Shown piece by piece: positions 11,788 through 23,309 of a stretch of 64,000 nucleotides of DNA; position 1 is the stretch's first letter; every line of letters begins with the position of its first letter. The notes beneath the pieces are model-generated. The model had not been told where the DNA came from. It saw only the letters and a program-made list of their open reading frames with translations, and ran no database searches. The stretch spans positions 28,390,501 through 28,454,500 of the forward strand of contig CP141146.1 of the NCBI GenBank assembly GCA_035235625.1. Direction: 5' to 3'. The position numbers and the translations under genes are program-made. The DNA is from Saururus chinensis. Taxonomy: Eukaryota > Streptophyta > Magnoliopsida > Piperales > Saururaceae.

Positions 11788-13396
11788 CATAGCTCAATCG
11801 TAGAGCGGGCCCACTTGAGCACGAAGAAGACCTCCTTAATGCAAACCACGACAACAATGTGGTCCCCTTGCATTCTAACTATTTGGGAATGAAAGGAGAA
11901 GGAGAATCTCCAACTACGGCCAGTGGAATGCGGACCCACACGGGAAGGAAAATCCCTCATGATGAGGGCTCTATCTCGAAAGATCCGGTTCAAACTCGGC
12001 TCCTCTGATCTCCCTCCATGGTGTCCACCAGAGACACCCAGGCAGTAGACGGTTAACCCAAACCGGCCTATGACCCGTATAAAGTCCCTAGACAGTGGGT
12101 AGCTTCCTCGTAGTGCACGGTCCCACTTTCCGCAACTGAATATCCAGTTAACGAAGATCGGGCACGCATAGCCATCTTTCCAAAAACTGGCATTGCAGTG
12201 TTTGGGAGGAAGTTCATGTCTGGAGAAAATGGCTGAACACGATGGTTTTAGGGTGCTGGTGCTGGTCCCATAGTTCATCCAAAATTTTTTGGCGAAAATC
12301 GTGCAACAGAAAATTTTACCGTCTCCCAGGAAGATTCCGGCGGCCATAGCTTGCAACGACGACTATGGCTGGATGGGTGGCCACTGGAGGATGATGGACC
12401 CCCGAGAGGTAGCCCTGACACCCATTTCTGAGACCCCGAGTGATGAAAGATCGCCTCCCCTATTTTCGTCAGTGAAACAGAGAGTAGATCGGGAGGAGGA
12501 GAAGAAGGCGATTGGGTTGCCGGCGGCAGGGGCTTTGGCTGAAGGCGGAGCAAATGGAGATGGCGGCGATGGTGATGTCAGGGTTGGGAAAGTTGAAGTC
12601 GGTGCAGACAATCTCCCAGAGATCTGGAATGCCTACAACTCCCGGCTTGCTTTCTCGATCGCCAAAAGCAGGTTGCTGGAGGGCCGGCTCAGGTCAAGGA
12701 CAGGAGCTCTAGAGGCCATGGACGGTTTGGTGCGGAACACTGAGCGCCCATCCGGAGTCTGGATGTATAGATAGAGGAGGCCATCTTCCATTCCCAGCAG
12801 AGGCAGTGCGATGAGGAAGACCTAGTCGTGGACGACGGGAAAAAAATAGACTGAGGCTGGGAGGTTGATGTGGGCTCCGGCGGAGAGCGGGGACAGAAAT
12901 CTGGTGAGGATTACCGGCGCCTGGGCCAGTGGCGGTAAGCGGCGCTGATTGGTGGTTGTAATAGAGAGGAGTAATTCCTCTATAACTTGAAAAGGATGTG
13001 GCCATCCTTGCAGAAGTGGCTGGCCGCTAACGTGCTCAGTTGTGCCCGAAGTGGCACAACGGCTTGGGTAGCCGGTAACGGGAAGGGAGTGGCGCAGGAA
13101 GGCCAGGAAAGGGGGGAAGGAGCGGCATGGCTGGCGGATAGGGAGGAGATGCAGGGAAGAAGAAGAGACAGTTAGTTAAGAGTTAATTCATTACATAAAC
13201 TCAATTAGGACGCAACCCTTTTATTTAAATAAACTAGCTAAGTGGGCTCACTAACAAGCACCTAAGGCCCATTAGCATAATTAAAATAAAGCACTAATTA
13301 CCTAATTAACTAAATTACCTAAATGCCCTTATTACATAAAAACCCTAATTACCCTAATATGTGGCCCCAGTGGCAGCCCCTAGGACGTTCACAACA
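11788..13396 (-). mobile_element. Element A: short LTR element with LTR at its right end, left end lost
   Basis: Member of the same family as elements B (58689-61691) and D (62053 onward). The minus-strand LTR covers about 13036-13396. Internal sequence runs down to 11788, where the gypsy LTR remnant starts. Near 12440-12490 it shares GATCGCCTCCCCTATTTTCG plus GTGAAACAG with element B near 60290-60320. A minus-strand frame 12356-11724 (210 residues) has a late segment, SRDFIRVIGRFG, that resembles PRDFLILFSRFG of element B. No capsid, protease, RT or integrase is visible, so it is non-autonomous. The tRNA primer site seen in B and D is not present next to this LTR. Confidence 0.55.
13036..13396 (-). 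mobile_element. LTR of element A
   Basis: Right end GGACGTTCACAACA (minus strand TGTTGTGAACGTCC). It has the same order of blocks as the B and D LTRs: ATGTGGCCCCAGTGGCA, AAATGCCCTTATTA, AACTAAATTACC, CTCACTAACAAGCACCTAAGGCC, then a GC-rich tail. Length is about 361 bp by alignment, equal to the D LTR and to one B LTR. The inner end (about 13036) is less certain because the terminal 25 bp are rearranged. Confidence 0.75.
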
Positions 13397-13562
13397 AGTT
13401 GGTCACTAGTAGTGGCCTTGCCGACGGCTGGAAAAAGCAGAGTACACTTGAAGCTAGCTGCCCATAAACAAAAAATGGGGGAGAGAGAGAGAGACATTGG
13501 GCAGCTACGCGAAGGGGCAGTTGGAGTCCAGGAAGGCCGAGTGGGGCTGGGTGAGGGGGCAC

Positions 13563-14545
13563 TTTTACTCATGGAATATATCTATTTACTCCTTTTACCT
13601 TATTTTCTAGTATAGTATTAAGTTAATTATGGGTTAAATAAGGTTTATTTATGTTAATGTAGATATTAATTAATCTGGTTTTGTGTTCTTTTCTAACTAG
13701 AACTTCTTTTATGACTCTTATGCCTATATAAACTCATGGAAATTAATGCATTCCACTAGATTTTTTTGAAGAGAAAAAGGGTGAAGAAGATAGAGGAGTA
13801 ATCAAAGCTTTCAATGGAGATTTAAGAGCCCTTTTCTACCATGCAAGGCTAGGTTTTTCTTTTACTTAGGATTTGATGAGCCTACAGATAAGTCTCAATT
13901 TTTTTTAAAAAAATTACTTCTCCATTGTAAATAATGAAAATTATATGACAAGGATTTCCTTTTTAATGGAAGAGTTTTCATGTTTATTCAATTCTATATT
14001 GATTTATTGTTTGGTAGATGATAGGTTGATGTGGTTTTGATGTTTTTATCGATTCTAATTTATGTGATTTAGATGAGATGATCATGCAATAGTTTTAATA
14101 TTCATATAATTAATGAATTGGATGAGTTATACTAAGATTATATGAGTCATTCCTATAGTTTAGTTTAGTGTAAATGATTTATGTTATTGTCGAAGATAGT
14201 TCATGCCTTAGATTTAATTGATGATTCTTTCTAAAATAATTTTGGCTTGTAGTTAAGAATACTTGTTTATATTCACACTAGATTTATATTAGAGGATAAG
14301 GAATTGTTATGATTCTATAGTGGATTCAATTTCCTAAGTAATTGTCATCATATTGCCCTCTTGTGTTTAGTTTAGTTGTTTCTTCCTTCGATTGATTTTA
14401 GTTTAAGTTCTTTTAGTTTTCAATGAATGAATTCTCTCTTAGATTTAGTAATTAATTCATTTGTCCTAGAGGTTCGACAACCTTTAATATTCATCCTAGT
14501 ACAATTACCTTGTGCACTTGTAAAGAGTTTAATTATAAATGATCA
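13563..14545 (+). mobile_element. Athila/Tat-type LTR, plus orientation
   Basis: Starts near 13563 (ACTCATGGAATATATCTATTT, matching the start of the LTR at 44293 read on the minus strand) and ends TTTAATTATAAATGATCA at 14545. It is followed at 14547-14570 by AGTTTTTGGCGTCATTGCC, the primer-site region of Athila/Tat elements (usually TTTGGCGCCGTTGCC). Contains a TATA-like TATATAAACTC near 13725. No protein is encoded. Confidence 0.7.
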
Positions 14546-14655
14546 AGTTTTTGGCGTCATTGCCTAGGACAATATCGGATTGTTACTTAATTCATAATAA
14601 GGATAGTTCTAGTTAGTTTTAGTTTAGTTTAGTTTCTAGGTTAATTCTTAGTTGC

Positions 14656-15451
14656 TGATCGTTTATAATTAAACTCTTTGCAAGTGTACAAGGTAATTGT
14701 ACTAGGATAAGTATTTAAACTATTCTACACAAAATTAAACTATAGGCATGACTCGTCTAATCTTAGTATAACTTATCAAATTCATTAATTATATGAATAT
14801 TAAAACTATTGCATGACAATCTCATCTAAGTCACAGAAATTAGAATCTATGTAAATATCAAAACCACATCAATCTATCATATACAAAAAAATAAATCAAC
14901 ATAGAATTGAATAAACTTGAAAAGCTCTTCCATTAAAAAGGAAATCCTTTTTATACCGTTGTCATTAATCACAACTAAATCTAAATTAAAAAGAAAAAGA
15001 AACAGAAATTATCTATAATTTCATCAACTCCTAAGTAAAAGGAAATTTAGCTTTGCATCATAGAAGAAGGCTCTTGAATCTCCATTGAAAGCTTTGAATG
15101 CTCCTCCATCTTCTTCTCCCTTTTTCTCTTTAGAAAATTTAATGGAATTCATCAATTTCAAGCCTCATATGGCTTTATATATGTATAAGAGTCAAAGGAG
15201 GAAGTCTAATAAGAAGAGGACTCAAAACTGGCCTAAAATAGGAATCTGCACGTTATCCCGTTTGAACGGCCTGCAAGCCCATTCACACAACTGTACTATT
15301 TTTGACAATCTTGATAGTTCTGTTTAGTTTTTTGTCCAGTTTTTATTTAGGAAGCTAAGTCTGTTCACTAGAGAGTCCATATTCATGTCCAATTTTCTAA
15401 TCTGTTCATTAACTTCTTTTGTCACGTCCATATTAATTTTCAACTTGTTTC
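14656..15451 (-). mobile_element. Athila/Tat-type LTR, minus orientation, interrupted by a gypsy insertion
   Basis: Starts TGATCGTTTATAATTAAAC at 14656 and parallels the LTR at 42875-44293 as far as CATATTAATTTTCAACTTGTT at 15431-15449, where the gypsy LTR (TATAACATCCC) begins at 15452. Carries a decayed decamer pair at 15259-15289. Together with 13563-14545 it forms a head-to-head pair separated by about 110 bp. A short open frame at 15085-15327 is not a gene. Confidence 0.75.
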
Positions 15452-18002
15452 TATAACATCCCAAATCGTAGGTAATTTTCTTTATTTACTTGTGTGTGTG
15501 CTTGCTTCATTTGGTTGATTATGTGAAATCATTTGATTCGTATACTTAGATAACCAATTAGGGTTTAGGGGTCTAGCCTTGTAAGTGGGGGGGACCACTT
15601 GTCAATTAGGGGGTCCGGCCCTCTAGGTTTGGAATTTGAGAGATGGTGAGTCCAATAGAATACTGGAATAGGTTGGGAGAAGTGTAATTGGAGCAACTCC
15701 TATAATGTAGGGGGCAGCCCTATATAATAGGGGAGTGTTTGACAAGGAATTTTGGGGTGGCACACCATTCCTAAATGAGGCCAATCCTCATTGGCCGCCC
15801 CTAGAAAATAGGAGTCTTGTTATATAAGGCTGAAGGGGGGCAGAAACATTAGAGTTTCATTTGGTTCGACCTCCTCTTTCTCCCCCTTCTCCTCTTCTCC
15901 TCTTTCTTCCACCAAGAGGCACCACAACCAGCAGCTTGTGGAGGGGAAAGAAAGCACCTTTAGACTCGGTTTAGAAGTGGAAGCATAGGAGTGAGGGCAC
16001 AAGGCTTTGGAGGTGAGCTGGTAGAGGTAAGATGTAGTTTTTACACCCATAATCATGCTGATTTGGATGATTTATTTGAGCCCTAGTTTGGCCTCTTATG
16101 CATTTGGATTTGATCATTTATTTGAGCCCTCGTTCGGCCTCTTATGGATCTGGATTTGATCATTTATTTGAGCCCTAGTTCGACCTCTTATGGATCTAGA
16201 TTTTATCATTTATTTGAGCCTTAGTTTGACCTCTTATGGATCTGGATTTGATCATTTATTTGAGCCCTAATTCGGCTTCTTATTTATCTGGATTGGATCA
16301 TTAATTTGAGCTCTAATTCAATCTCTTATGATTCTAGTTTTGATTATTAATTTCAGCCCTAATTTGTGTGATTATATTTTTGATTTCATCAATATGATTT
16401 AGCCCTGATTCGTGCCTATACTCTTGCTGATTTGATCCATAATTTCAGCCCTAGTTTGTGTGATTATATTATTGATTTCATAAATATGCTTTAACTCTAA
16501 TTCGTGCCTATACTCTTGCTGATTTGATCAATAATGTTCAGCCTAGTATTGGTATTGTATTACTGATTTCATTAATATGATTTAGCCCCAAATTCATGTC
16601 ACTATATTGCTGATTTCATTGTTAGGTTTTTGCCCTAACTCGCACCATTTTCTTGCTTATTATACCAATTTGTTTCAGCCCTAATCCAGTCAATTGATGT
16701 GCTGAATTCTGTTAATCTATTCCAGTCTAAATCTGATTTGTCATCATGCTGAATGTTACTAGTTATTTCAGCCACAACTTGATTCATTATTAAGCTGAAT
16801 GTTGCTAGATGTGTCATCCTCAATTTAATTTGTCATCATACTGAATGTTGTTAGTTATTTTAGCCTGATTCATTATGTTAGTTTGCAAATTTGAGTAGTT
16901 CACCTCAGCCCCAAATTCAATTCATTCTTTTGGTGATTTGATCAGTTCATCTCATCACTAATTCTGATTTGTTGTCTTGTTGATTAGGCTCTCATATCTC
17001 AGCCCTAAATCAGCACATTATAATGCCGATTATGTCAGTCGGTTGCATGCATGATATGCTTTGATTAATTAGTCTTTAATCCCTTTGCCTCATGTGGCTT
17101 CATTATATCATATGATGAGTCAGAGTTTATGTAAGCTCACTGTAATAGCCATGGCATCACTTTAGGCCCTTGTGTCCTCCGAACTTTCAGGACTTTGGTT
17201 CCCGGCTCTTTGTGCATTTCGTGCACATCTAGATTTTTGAGCATCATGGAAAGCTCATTTACCTCCGGCTAGTGTGACCATGAGCACAGTTGGTACCTAC
17301 ATCTCTTGGCCTATGGCTGATCCAAGTGGATCTCTAGGGATGCTAGGATTTACTATTAGCATATAATTACTCCTTTGAGCAGGAGTCAGTATTCAGGCAG
17401 CAATAAGTAAATCTTTTCCTGAGCAGCAGAGTCTACTTTCATTTGGGTTGCCTTGGTCCTTTATTAGTTAGAGGTCAGACCCTATGAGCTATGGTCCAAC
17501 TCGACACTCAGTGTCTTACGAATTGTTTTACATGTGTCACCATCTATCGGATGTCTAGCAGTTCATTATCTAATGATCTCTATTGTTTTTATATCCATCT
17601 TGTTGGTATGATTATGAGCAGTTTTTCATGCATCTTATTGAGTATTAGTCGAAATACTCATGCATATCCGCAATGCAGGTTCAGCTCCAGATTCATAGTA
17701 GCAAGGTTTCTTAGTAGGTGCTACACAATGCTAGCAGGGTAGATTTTTGAAGTTATTAGAGCATTATAATTTATTTCTATCCTGAATTGTAATAAGGTAC
17801 TGTGTTGCCGAGAATATTAGTTCATGTTATTTCATTATGTTAATGTACTTGCACATGGCTGAGCTATGATCTTGGATTTATAGTTAAGATTTTTCATTAG
17901 GTGATCTATTTTCATGCTATGTGATGCTTGGCTATGTTAGATAACATCCTGAGTTTGCATTGATTTAATGTTCATGTGAATGAAAACTCGGGGTTTTGTA
18001 GT
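15452..18002 (+). mobile_element. 5' LTR of the gag-only gypsy element
   Basis: Begins TATAACATCCCAAATC (the 3' LTR has TGTAACATCCCTAATC, so the first G is mutated here). Landmarks shared with the 3' LTR: GGGTTTAGGGGTCT, the G run (7 G here), CTCATTGGCCGCCCCTAG, TTATATAAGGCT near 15821 as likely TATA box, and the repeat block from 16055. The second half (16560-18000) has no 3' LTR counterpart in the window because that copy is truncated. No CDS. Confidence 0.8.
16055..16560 (+). repeat. 46-bp tandem repeats decaying into longer units
   Basis: The word TTTATTTGAG recurs at 16071, 16117, 16163 and onward with a 46-bp step, each followed by CCCTAGTTCGGCCTCTTATG and GATCTGGATTTGATCA. After about 16330 the units become longer with TTTCAGCCCTAATTTGTGTG. 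The 3' LTR (19770-20210) has fewer units, so copy number differs between the two LTRs of one element. Confidence 0.85.
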
Positions 18003-18014
18003 TGGTATCAGAGC
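18003..18014 (+). other. Primer binding site, tRNA-iMet type
   Basis: TGGTATCAGAGC is the usual complement of the 3' end of initiator tRNA-Met used by plant retroelements. It lies directly after the 5' LTR and fixes the orientation of the element as plus. Confidence 0.9.
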
Positions 18015-18129
18015 ATAGTTAAAGCTATCTCCAAGTACATGACTGTATGAAATAGTATGAGTAGCATATTTAATAACACTACTTAGGTAGGGTAGAACTA
18101 GATTGGTTCGATTAATCCTCTTTTTGTTG

Positions 18130-19130
18130 TATTCTCTAGAACAGATTACACTCATTCCTAGGGGCCTAAGAGGGGATCCAGTTGCTGGTGCCTATTCTGT
18201 AGGAGAACATCCAGATATAAGGACCTTTTTTAAGGAGCTCACCTAAGCCATTCGATCCCAGGAGGGGTCTGAGCAGGGAGCTAGTGGTTCTAACACGAAG
18301 TTACCCACCTTGGAGAGGTTTAGAAGGGTTGCACCTACCTTCATAGGAGAGCTGACCCAGAAGTAGCTGAGAGATGGATAACAAAGGTGGAAAGGATTTT
18401 TAAGGGTTGCAAGTACCTGACAATGATAGGGTAACTTTTTCCACTTTTGCCTTGGTGGGTAAAGCCATCTTTTGGTGGGAGTCTGTCGAGAGGAATGACT
18501 TTCTAGGCGGACAGGAGATTTCATGGGATGAGTTTAAGGAAGTCTTTTACTTTAAGTACTTTCCTCCTCATGTCCAAAGGTGGAAGGAGAAGGAGTTTCT
18601 TGACTTAGAACAGGGCTCCATGACTGTTCTACAGTACAAGACCAAGTTTGTGCAATGCTAAGGTTTGCCACCCACTCTTGCCCTACTGAGCTGAAAAGGG
18701 TAGAGAAATTTGTGTGGGGTCTTAAAGATGGGATGCGGGCAAAGGTACTTCCTTCCCAACCCACTACAGTGGCAAAGGTGATAGAGTTAGCATCCATGAT
18801 GGAAGAGGACTATAAGTAGGTGCAGGAGAGGAATAAAAGCTTGAGCAAGGGTCAAGGAAACAACTCAAAGTAAGGAGACAACAAAAGGTTTGGCGAGGAT
18901 GATGACAACCGCCTGAGTAAATAGCAAAAGCCACATCAACGGAATCAGCAGGACAATAGAGCAAGCCAGCACAACATTTCACAAAGAATAGTGGAAAATG
19001 TCGATCATGCGGCAAGAAATATCATCCTTGCAAGCCTTGCCAACCAGAAGATAGAAGGTGCTATGCAAGTTCAGAGAAGGGGCATATTGCTCAAGATTGC
19101 CCCAAAGCTAACTCTGACTAACTCTTTGCA
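18130..19130 (+). pseudogene. Gag of the Tekay-like element, frameshifted
   Basis: Readable in pieces: KAIFWWESVERNDFL near 18463-18507, ISWDEFKEVFYFKYFPPHVQ near 18518-18577, KEFLDLEQGSMTVLQYKTKF near 18592-18651, then after a stop near 18660 WGLKDGMRAKVLP and TVAKVIELASMMEEDYK. This is the Retrotrans_gag fold. A zinc region follows near 18999-19115: CRSCGKKYHP, then CYASSEKGHIAQDC, where the second Cys of the CCHC knuckle is Ser. The frame ends before the purine tract, with no protease after it. Several stops make it non-functional. Confidence 0.85.
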
Positions 19131-19150
19131 TTTTTATGACAAAATGTCCT

Positions 19151-19165
19151 TCAAGGGGGGAAGGA
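19151..19165 (+). other. Polypurine tract before the 3' LTR
   Basis: TCAAGGGGGGAAGGA directly precedes the TG of the 3' LTR at 19166, the position expected for plus-strand primer. Confidence 0.85.
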
Positions 19166-20210
19166 TGTAACATCCCTAATCATAGGTAAATTTTATTTAT
19201 TTATTTACTTGTGTGTGTGCTTGCTTTATTTGGTTGTTGATTTGAAATCGTTTGATTGGCATACTTAGATAACCAATTAGGGTTTAGGGGTCTGGCCTTG
19301 TAAGGGGGGGGGGGGGGGGGACCACTTGTCAATTAGGGGGTCCGGCCCTCTAGGTTTGGAATTTGAGAGAGGGAGAGTCCAATCGAATAATGGAATAGGC
19401 TAGGAGAAGTGTAATTGGAGCAAGTCTTATAATGTAGGGAGCGACCCAATATTATAGGGGATTTGGAATTTTGGGGTGGCACACCATTCCTAAATGAGGC
19501 CAATCCTGATTGGCTGCCCCTAGAAAATAAGTCTTATTATATAAGGCTTAAGGGGGGTGGAAGCGTTAGGGTTTTATTTGGTTCGGCCTCCTCTTTCTCC
19601 TATTCTCCTCTTTCTTCTACCAAGAGGCACCACGACCAATAGCTTGTGGAGGGTAAAGACAACATCTTTGGACTCGGTTTAGAAGTGGAAGCATAGGAGA
19701 GAGGGTACAAAGCTTTGGAGGCAGGCTGGTAGAGGTAAGATGTAGTTTTTACACCCATAATCATGCTGATTTGGACGATTTATTATAGCCCGAGTTTGGC
19801 CTCTTATGGATCTGAATTTGATCCTTTATTTGATCCCTAGTTCGGCCTCTTATGGATCTGGATTTGATCATTTATTTGAGCTCTAATTCAATCTCTTATG
19901 ATTCTAGTTTTGATTATTAATTTCATCACTAATTATTGTGATTATATTTTTTATTTCATCAATATGATTTAGCCTTGATTCATGCCTATTCTCTTGCTGA
20001 TTTGATCCATAATTTCAGCCCTTGTTTGTGTAATTATATTATTGATTTCATCAATATGATTTAGCCTTGATTCGTGCCTATACTCTTGCTAATTTGATCC
20101 ATAATTCCAGCCCTAGTTTGTGTGATTATATTATTGATTTTCATCAATATGTTTTAACTCTAATTCGTGCCTATACTCTTGCTGATTTGATCAATAATTT
20201 CAGCCCTAAT
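19166..20210 (+). mobile_element. 3' LTR of the gag-only gypsy element, truncated
   Basis: Begins TGTAACATCCCTAATC and parallels 15452-16540. It holds a 16-G homopolymer at 19305-19320 against 7 G at 15587-15593 in the other LTR. It breaks off in the repeat block at AATTTCAGCCCTAAT (about 20210). Confidence 0.85.
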
Positions 20211-20268
20211 TGGGCTTTCCCCACCATGTGCTTCTATTGGTATGCCAGTCATCAGTAGTATCAGTTCC
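20211..20268 (+). other. Copia 5' LTR stub and primer binding site
   Basis: TTTCCCCACCATGTGCTTCT and ATTGGTATGCCAGTCATCA at 20216-20254 match the last 41 bp of the 3' LTR (29405-29445) with a few changes. TAGTATCAGTTCC at 20256-20268 resembles TGGTATCAGAGCC. The rest of the 5' LTR was lost together with the end of the preceding gypsy LTR. Confidence 0.75.
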
Positions 20269-21159
20269 AATTAGGGGGTTTTGGTCGCTGATTTGGTAAA
20301 AAATTGTATTGCTTTACCCAATTTCGGATTTGTGTGTAAAATTGGGGAAAACCCTAAATTACTTCTACATGCTTTATCCATGATAGGACTTTTATGATTA
20401 GAGTTAAATTAAGTATTTAATGTATTGATTCATATCATTACCTTGCTGGAATTTTTATTTTTGATAATCTATTTGGGCACACCTCCTAGGGGCTATTCGT
20501 TAAATTCGCCCCTCATGGTTTTTGTGCTCAAATAAAATTCCTATTCACTCCACAAGTATATAATTGTTTTTTGATCCATATTTTATAATTAATTATATTG
20601 TGTATGTTTTAATTAATCATTTGGATCAGACATTGGTAGAAATTGACCAAACTAGCCCTAAGGGCATTTTGGTCAATTCACAAGGGTAATTTTTTGTACA
20701 TGTTTATTTATTTTTTAGAAGATAAATAATATTCTTTTATGCTTTTTTAGGTGATTTTTGATTGATTATTAAGTGTTTTGAGTTTGGTGTGATCATAAGG
20801 GTGAAAAGACCGAACTAGCCGTAGGGTTAATTTTGTAATTTCACATCATCTTTTGCCGGGAAAGAAAAGTTATTTTCAGCAATATTAATATATGTTTTCT
20901 TTCTGTTATATGTGTCTAAGGGGTAGCATAACACATTGGCATAAATAATTTCATATTAGATTAAACTTACCTTAAGGGGTTAAGGGTAGTTTAGACAACT
21001 CGCATGCTTATGATTTAAGTCTAGATTATATGCAATTATATTATTTCTTTCAGCATAAAACACACTTGTTCTTTGCTGTGATTTAGAATAAGTGAGTCAA
21101 ATATATAAACAAGAAAGTAGTTGTAGGCCATATCGTGGTATTGTTAATTTTCATGCACC

Positions 21160-21966
21160 ATGGCATTAAAAATGGTCACTTATGAGGTGGGGAAGACTGG
21201 AAAATTGAATGCAGACAATTACCTGGTGTGGAAGAGGAGGATACATCATATCCTTACTCTCTTTAACTTGGCTCATGTCATGGTGCAAGTTATTGAGCCC
21301 TGCCCAGAGAATTGCACTACTACTCTAAAAAAAGCTTATGAAAAACTAAAAAATGATGACAACAAGGCTAGGTCCACCATTCTGACATTCATAGAGCCAA
21401 AGATGGACAGGCTCTTTGAGAAGTTTAAGACTGCAAAAGAGATGCTTGAGGCAATCTCTGTGAAGTATCAAAATTCAAGGATGAGAAAGGGAGATTATGT
21501 AAATGAGCATCTGAGTACCATGTCTATCATAGCTGATAACCTGGAGACCCTAGATGACCCCATCTCTGAGGGAGTTTTGGTGTTAACAGTATTGAATAGC
21601 CTCCCTAAGTCCTAGGAGAATGTGGTGGTTTACCTCAATATGTGACTAGAAGCTGACCATGGAGGTTCTGATTGCCATGCTTAGGCTTGAGCAAGAAAGG
21701 AGGAACCATGTTAATGCTTTAGATATTACTACTGCCAACCTAGAACAGAACATTAGAGGTGGAAAGAAAGGTGGACAAGGATCTAGACCTTCAAGGAAGA
21801 AAGCCTTCAAGGAAAGGGAAAGAAGCCATAGAACAAAGGAAATGGCAAGGGGAATAACAGACCCTAAGGTGCCTATTTCAAGTGTGGCCAGGTGGGCCAC
21901 TTCAAGGCTAACTGTCCCCAAAAAGATGACTAAACCAACAACAACAACAAAGGAAAGAACAAAGTG
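21160..21966 (+). pseudogene. Copia gag with broken zinc-knuckle tail
   Basis: Open for 151 residues from ATG 21160 to a TAG at 21613. LNADNYLVWKRRIHHIL near the N-terminus and YVNEHLSTMSIIADNL in the middle are typical of the copia gag (UBN2-like) domain, followed by VLNSLPKS. After the stop the tail continues in another frame with lysine-rich sequence and a CCHC-like segment (FKCGQVGHFKANCP) near 21872-21913. Retroelement particle protein; inactive here because of stops and frameshifts. Confidence 0.85.
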
Positions 21967-22208
21967 ATAATATGTGTTGCTTCTAAGGTTATAATTGTTG
22001 ATTCAAGGAGAAGACATGGTGGTTGGACTCTGGAGCCATAGTCCATGTGTCAACTCCAGGGGCTCTAGGGGTGAGATGATCAATCTCCTCCCTTGACAGA
22101 ATAACATTTACATGGGAAACAACACTTACTATGATGGGGAGGCCATGGGGACATATAGGATCTCTCTAAAGGAAGGGTCAACCCTTGCCCTAATTGATAT
22201 ACTATTTT
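21967..22208 (+). pseudogene. Copia protease region, 5' part of pol
   Basis: WWLDSGA near 22018-22040 fits the D-S-G catalytic motif of the copia aspartic protease, and MGNNTYYDGEAMGTYRIS near 22111-22160 is the usual following block. It stops at the solo LTR and resumes at 25677 with RRNLISILVLAKKGFEV. Stops are present. Confidence 0.8.
22204..22208 (+). repeat. Left target site duplication ATTTT of the solo LTR
   Basis: ATTTT directly before the TG of the LTR, repeated at 25672-25676 after its CA. Confidence 0.9.
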
Positions 22209-23309
22209 TGTAAGATCCCTGATCTTAAACTAGTTCACTTTGATTATTATTTATCGGTTATTGTGTGGTTAAAGCGTTTTCTGATTTATTCGGTGGTTTC
22301 AAAAATAAATGGTGTTTCTTGTTGTTTTAATCAAAACCAACTTTACAATTATGGGTTTTAAGTGTTTTTGGGTCAAATCTAAATTTTTAGGATTTTTCTG
22401 ATTTTTCACTAATTTTCCAAAAATTAGGGTTTGGCAGGACCCCTTGTGGGCCTCACCGTCGAAATTTGGGTTTTTAGACCAAATTAACCCAGACATCAAC
22501 ACAAGCCTTTATAAAAAATTTTATAATTTTTCCAGGTTTAATTAGTGCTCAAATATCCAAAATACCCATTTTTAGCCTATTTTTCTATTCATACCCCACT
22601 AATTACCCATACACACCCCAAACCCTACTATAAATAGAATGACCTGAGCCATTTCCATTTTGGGAATAGGTTGGGAAAGGGAGGTTAGGCCTAATTCCCC
22701 AATTAGGCCCGGATTAGAAGAGTTTAAGGTATGTTTACTCTAATTAAGCCTTAAAACCTAGACTTTCTCCAAATCCTTTCTAGATCCATCATTTCCCCTT
22801 TGTTTTGATTCATTTTTAAACATCAAAACTACCGATTTGCATCTTTACTTCAAACCCTAGATCTAAAAATCTATTTTTTATGTTTAACAAGCCCTAGATC
22901 TAAGTTTTTCATTAAGGTTTTCTATGTTAAATCGGTTTTAATGGAGCTTAATTTAAACTCTATGTCTTTGTAAGGTTTTCAAGAAGGGTGACCGTCAAAT
23001 CCAAGCCTAATCAAGGGATAAGGTAATGGACTTTCGAAATTTCAGTCTTCCTATGGTAAAAATCTCGATTTTGTGGTTTATTTGGAGTGGATTTACTTAA
23101 TTTAGTGCTTTAATGGCGATATTAGTAAATGATAATCTTTTATCCCGATTTCTTAGGGTTTCATCTTGTTATGATGTAAATTAGCTTTTTGGAAGGTATG
23201 GTGGAATTTTAATGGCATTTGAGTTATTAGATGGAGATTTTAAGTTTCATTAATAGAGTTTCAGTTTGAAAAATTGAAATGAAGAAGATGACCAAAACTG
23301 CTTTGTTGC

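Larger units (their letters stand above)
15452..20210 (+). mobile_element. Gag-only gypsy (Tekay-like) element with long LTRs, right end lost
   Basis: 5' LTR about 15452-18002, tRNA-iMet primer site at 18003, a gag-like region at about 18130-19130, a purine tract and then the 3' LTR from 19166. Protease, RT, RNase H and integrase are entirely absent: gag passes straight into the purine tract. This is a non-autonomous or internally deleted element. It is inserted in the Athila-type LTR ending at 15451. The 3' LTR stops abruptly at 20210, where a copia LTR remnant begins, so the right flank and target duplication cannot be seen. Confidence 0.75.

Noticed and set aside
12289..12774. 161-codon plus-strand frame
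   Set aside because: It overlaps, in antisense, the family interior of element A. GC-rich composition opens all frames here (minus-strand frames of 82-98 codons also exist), and none shows a domain.
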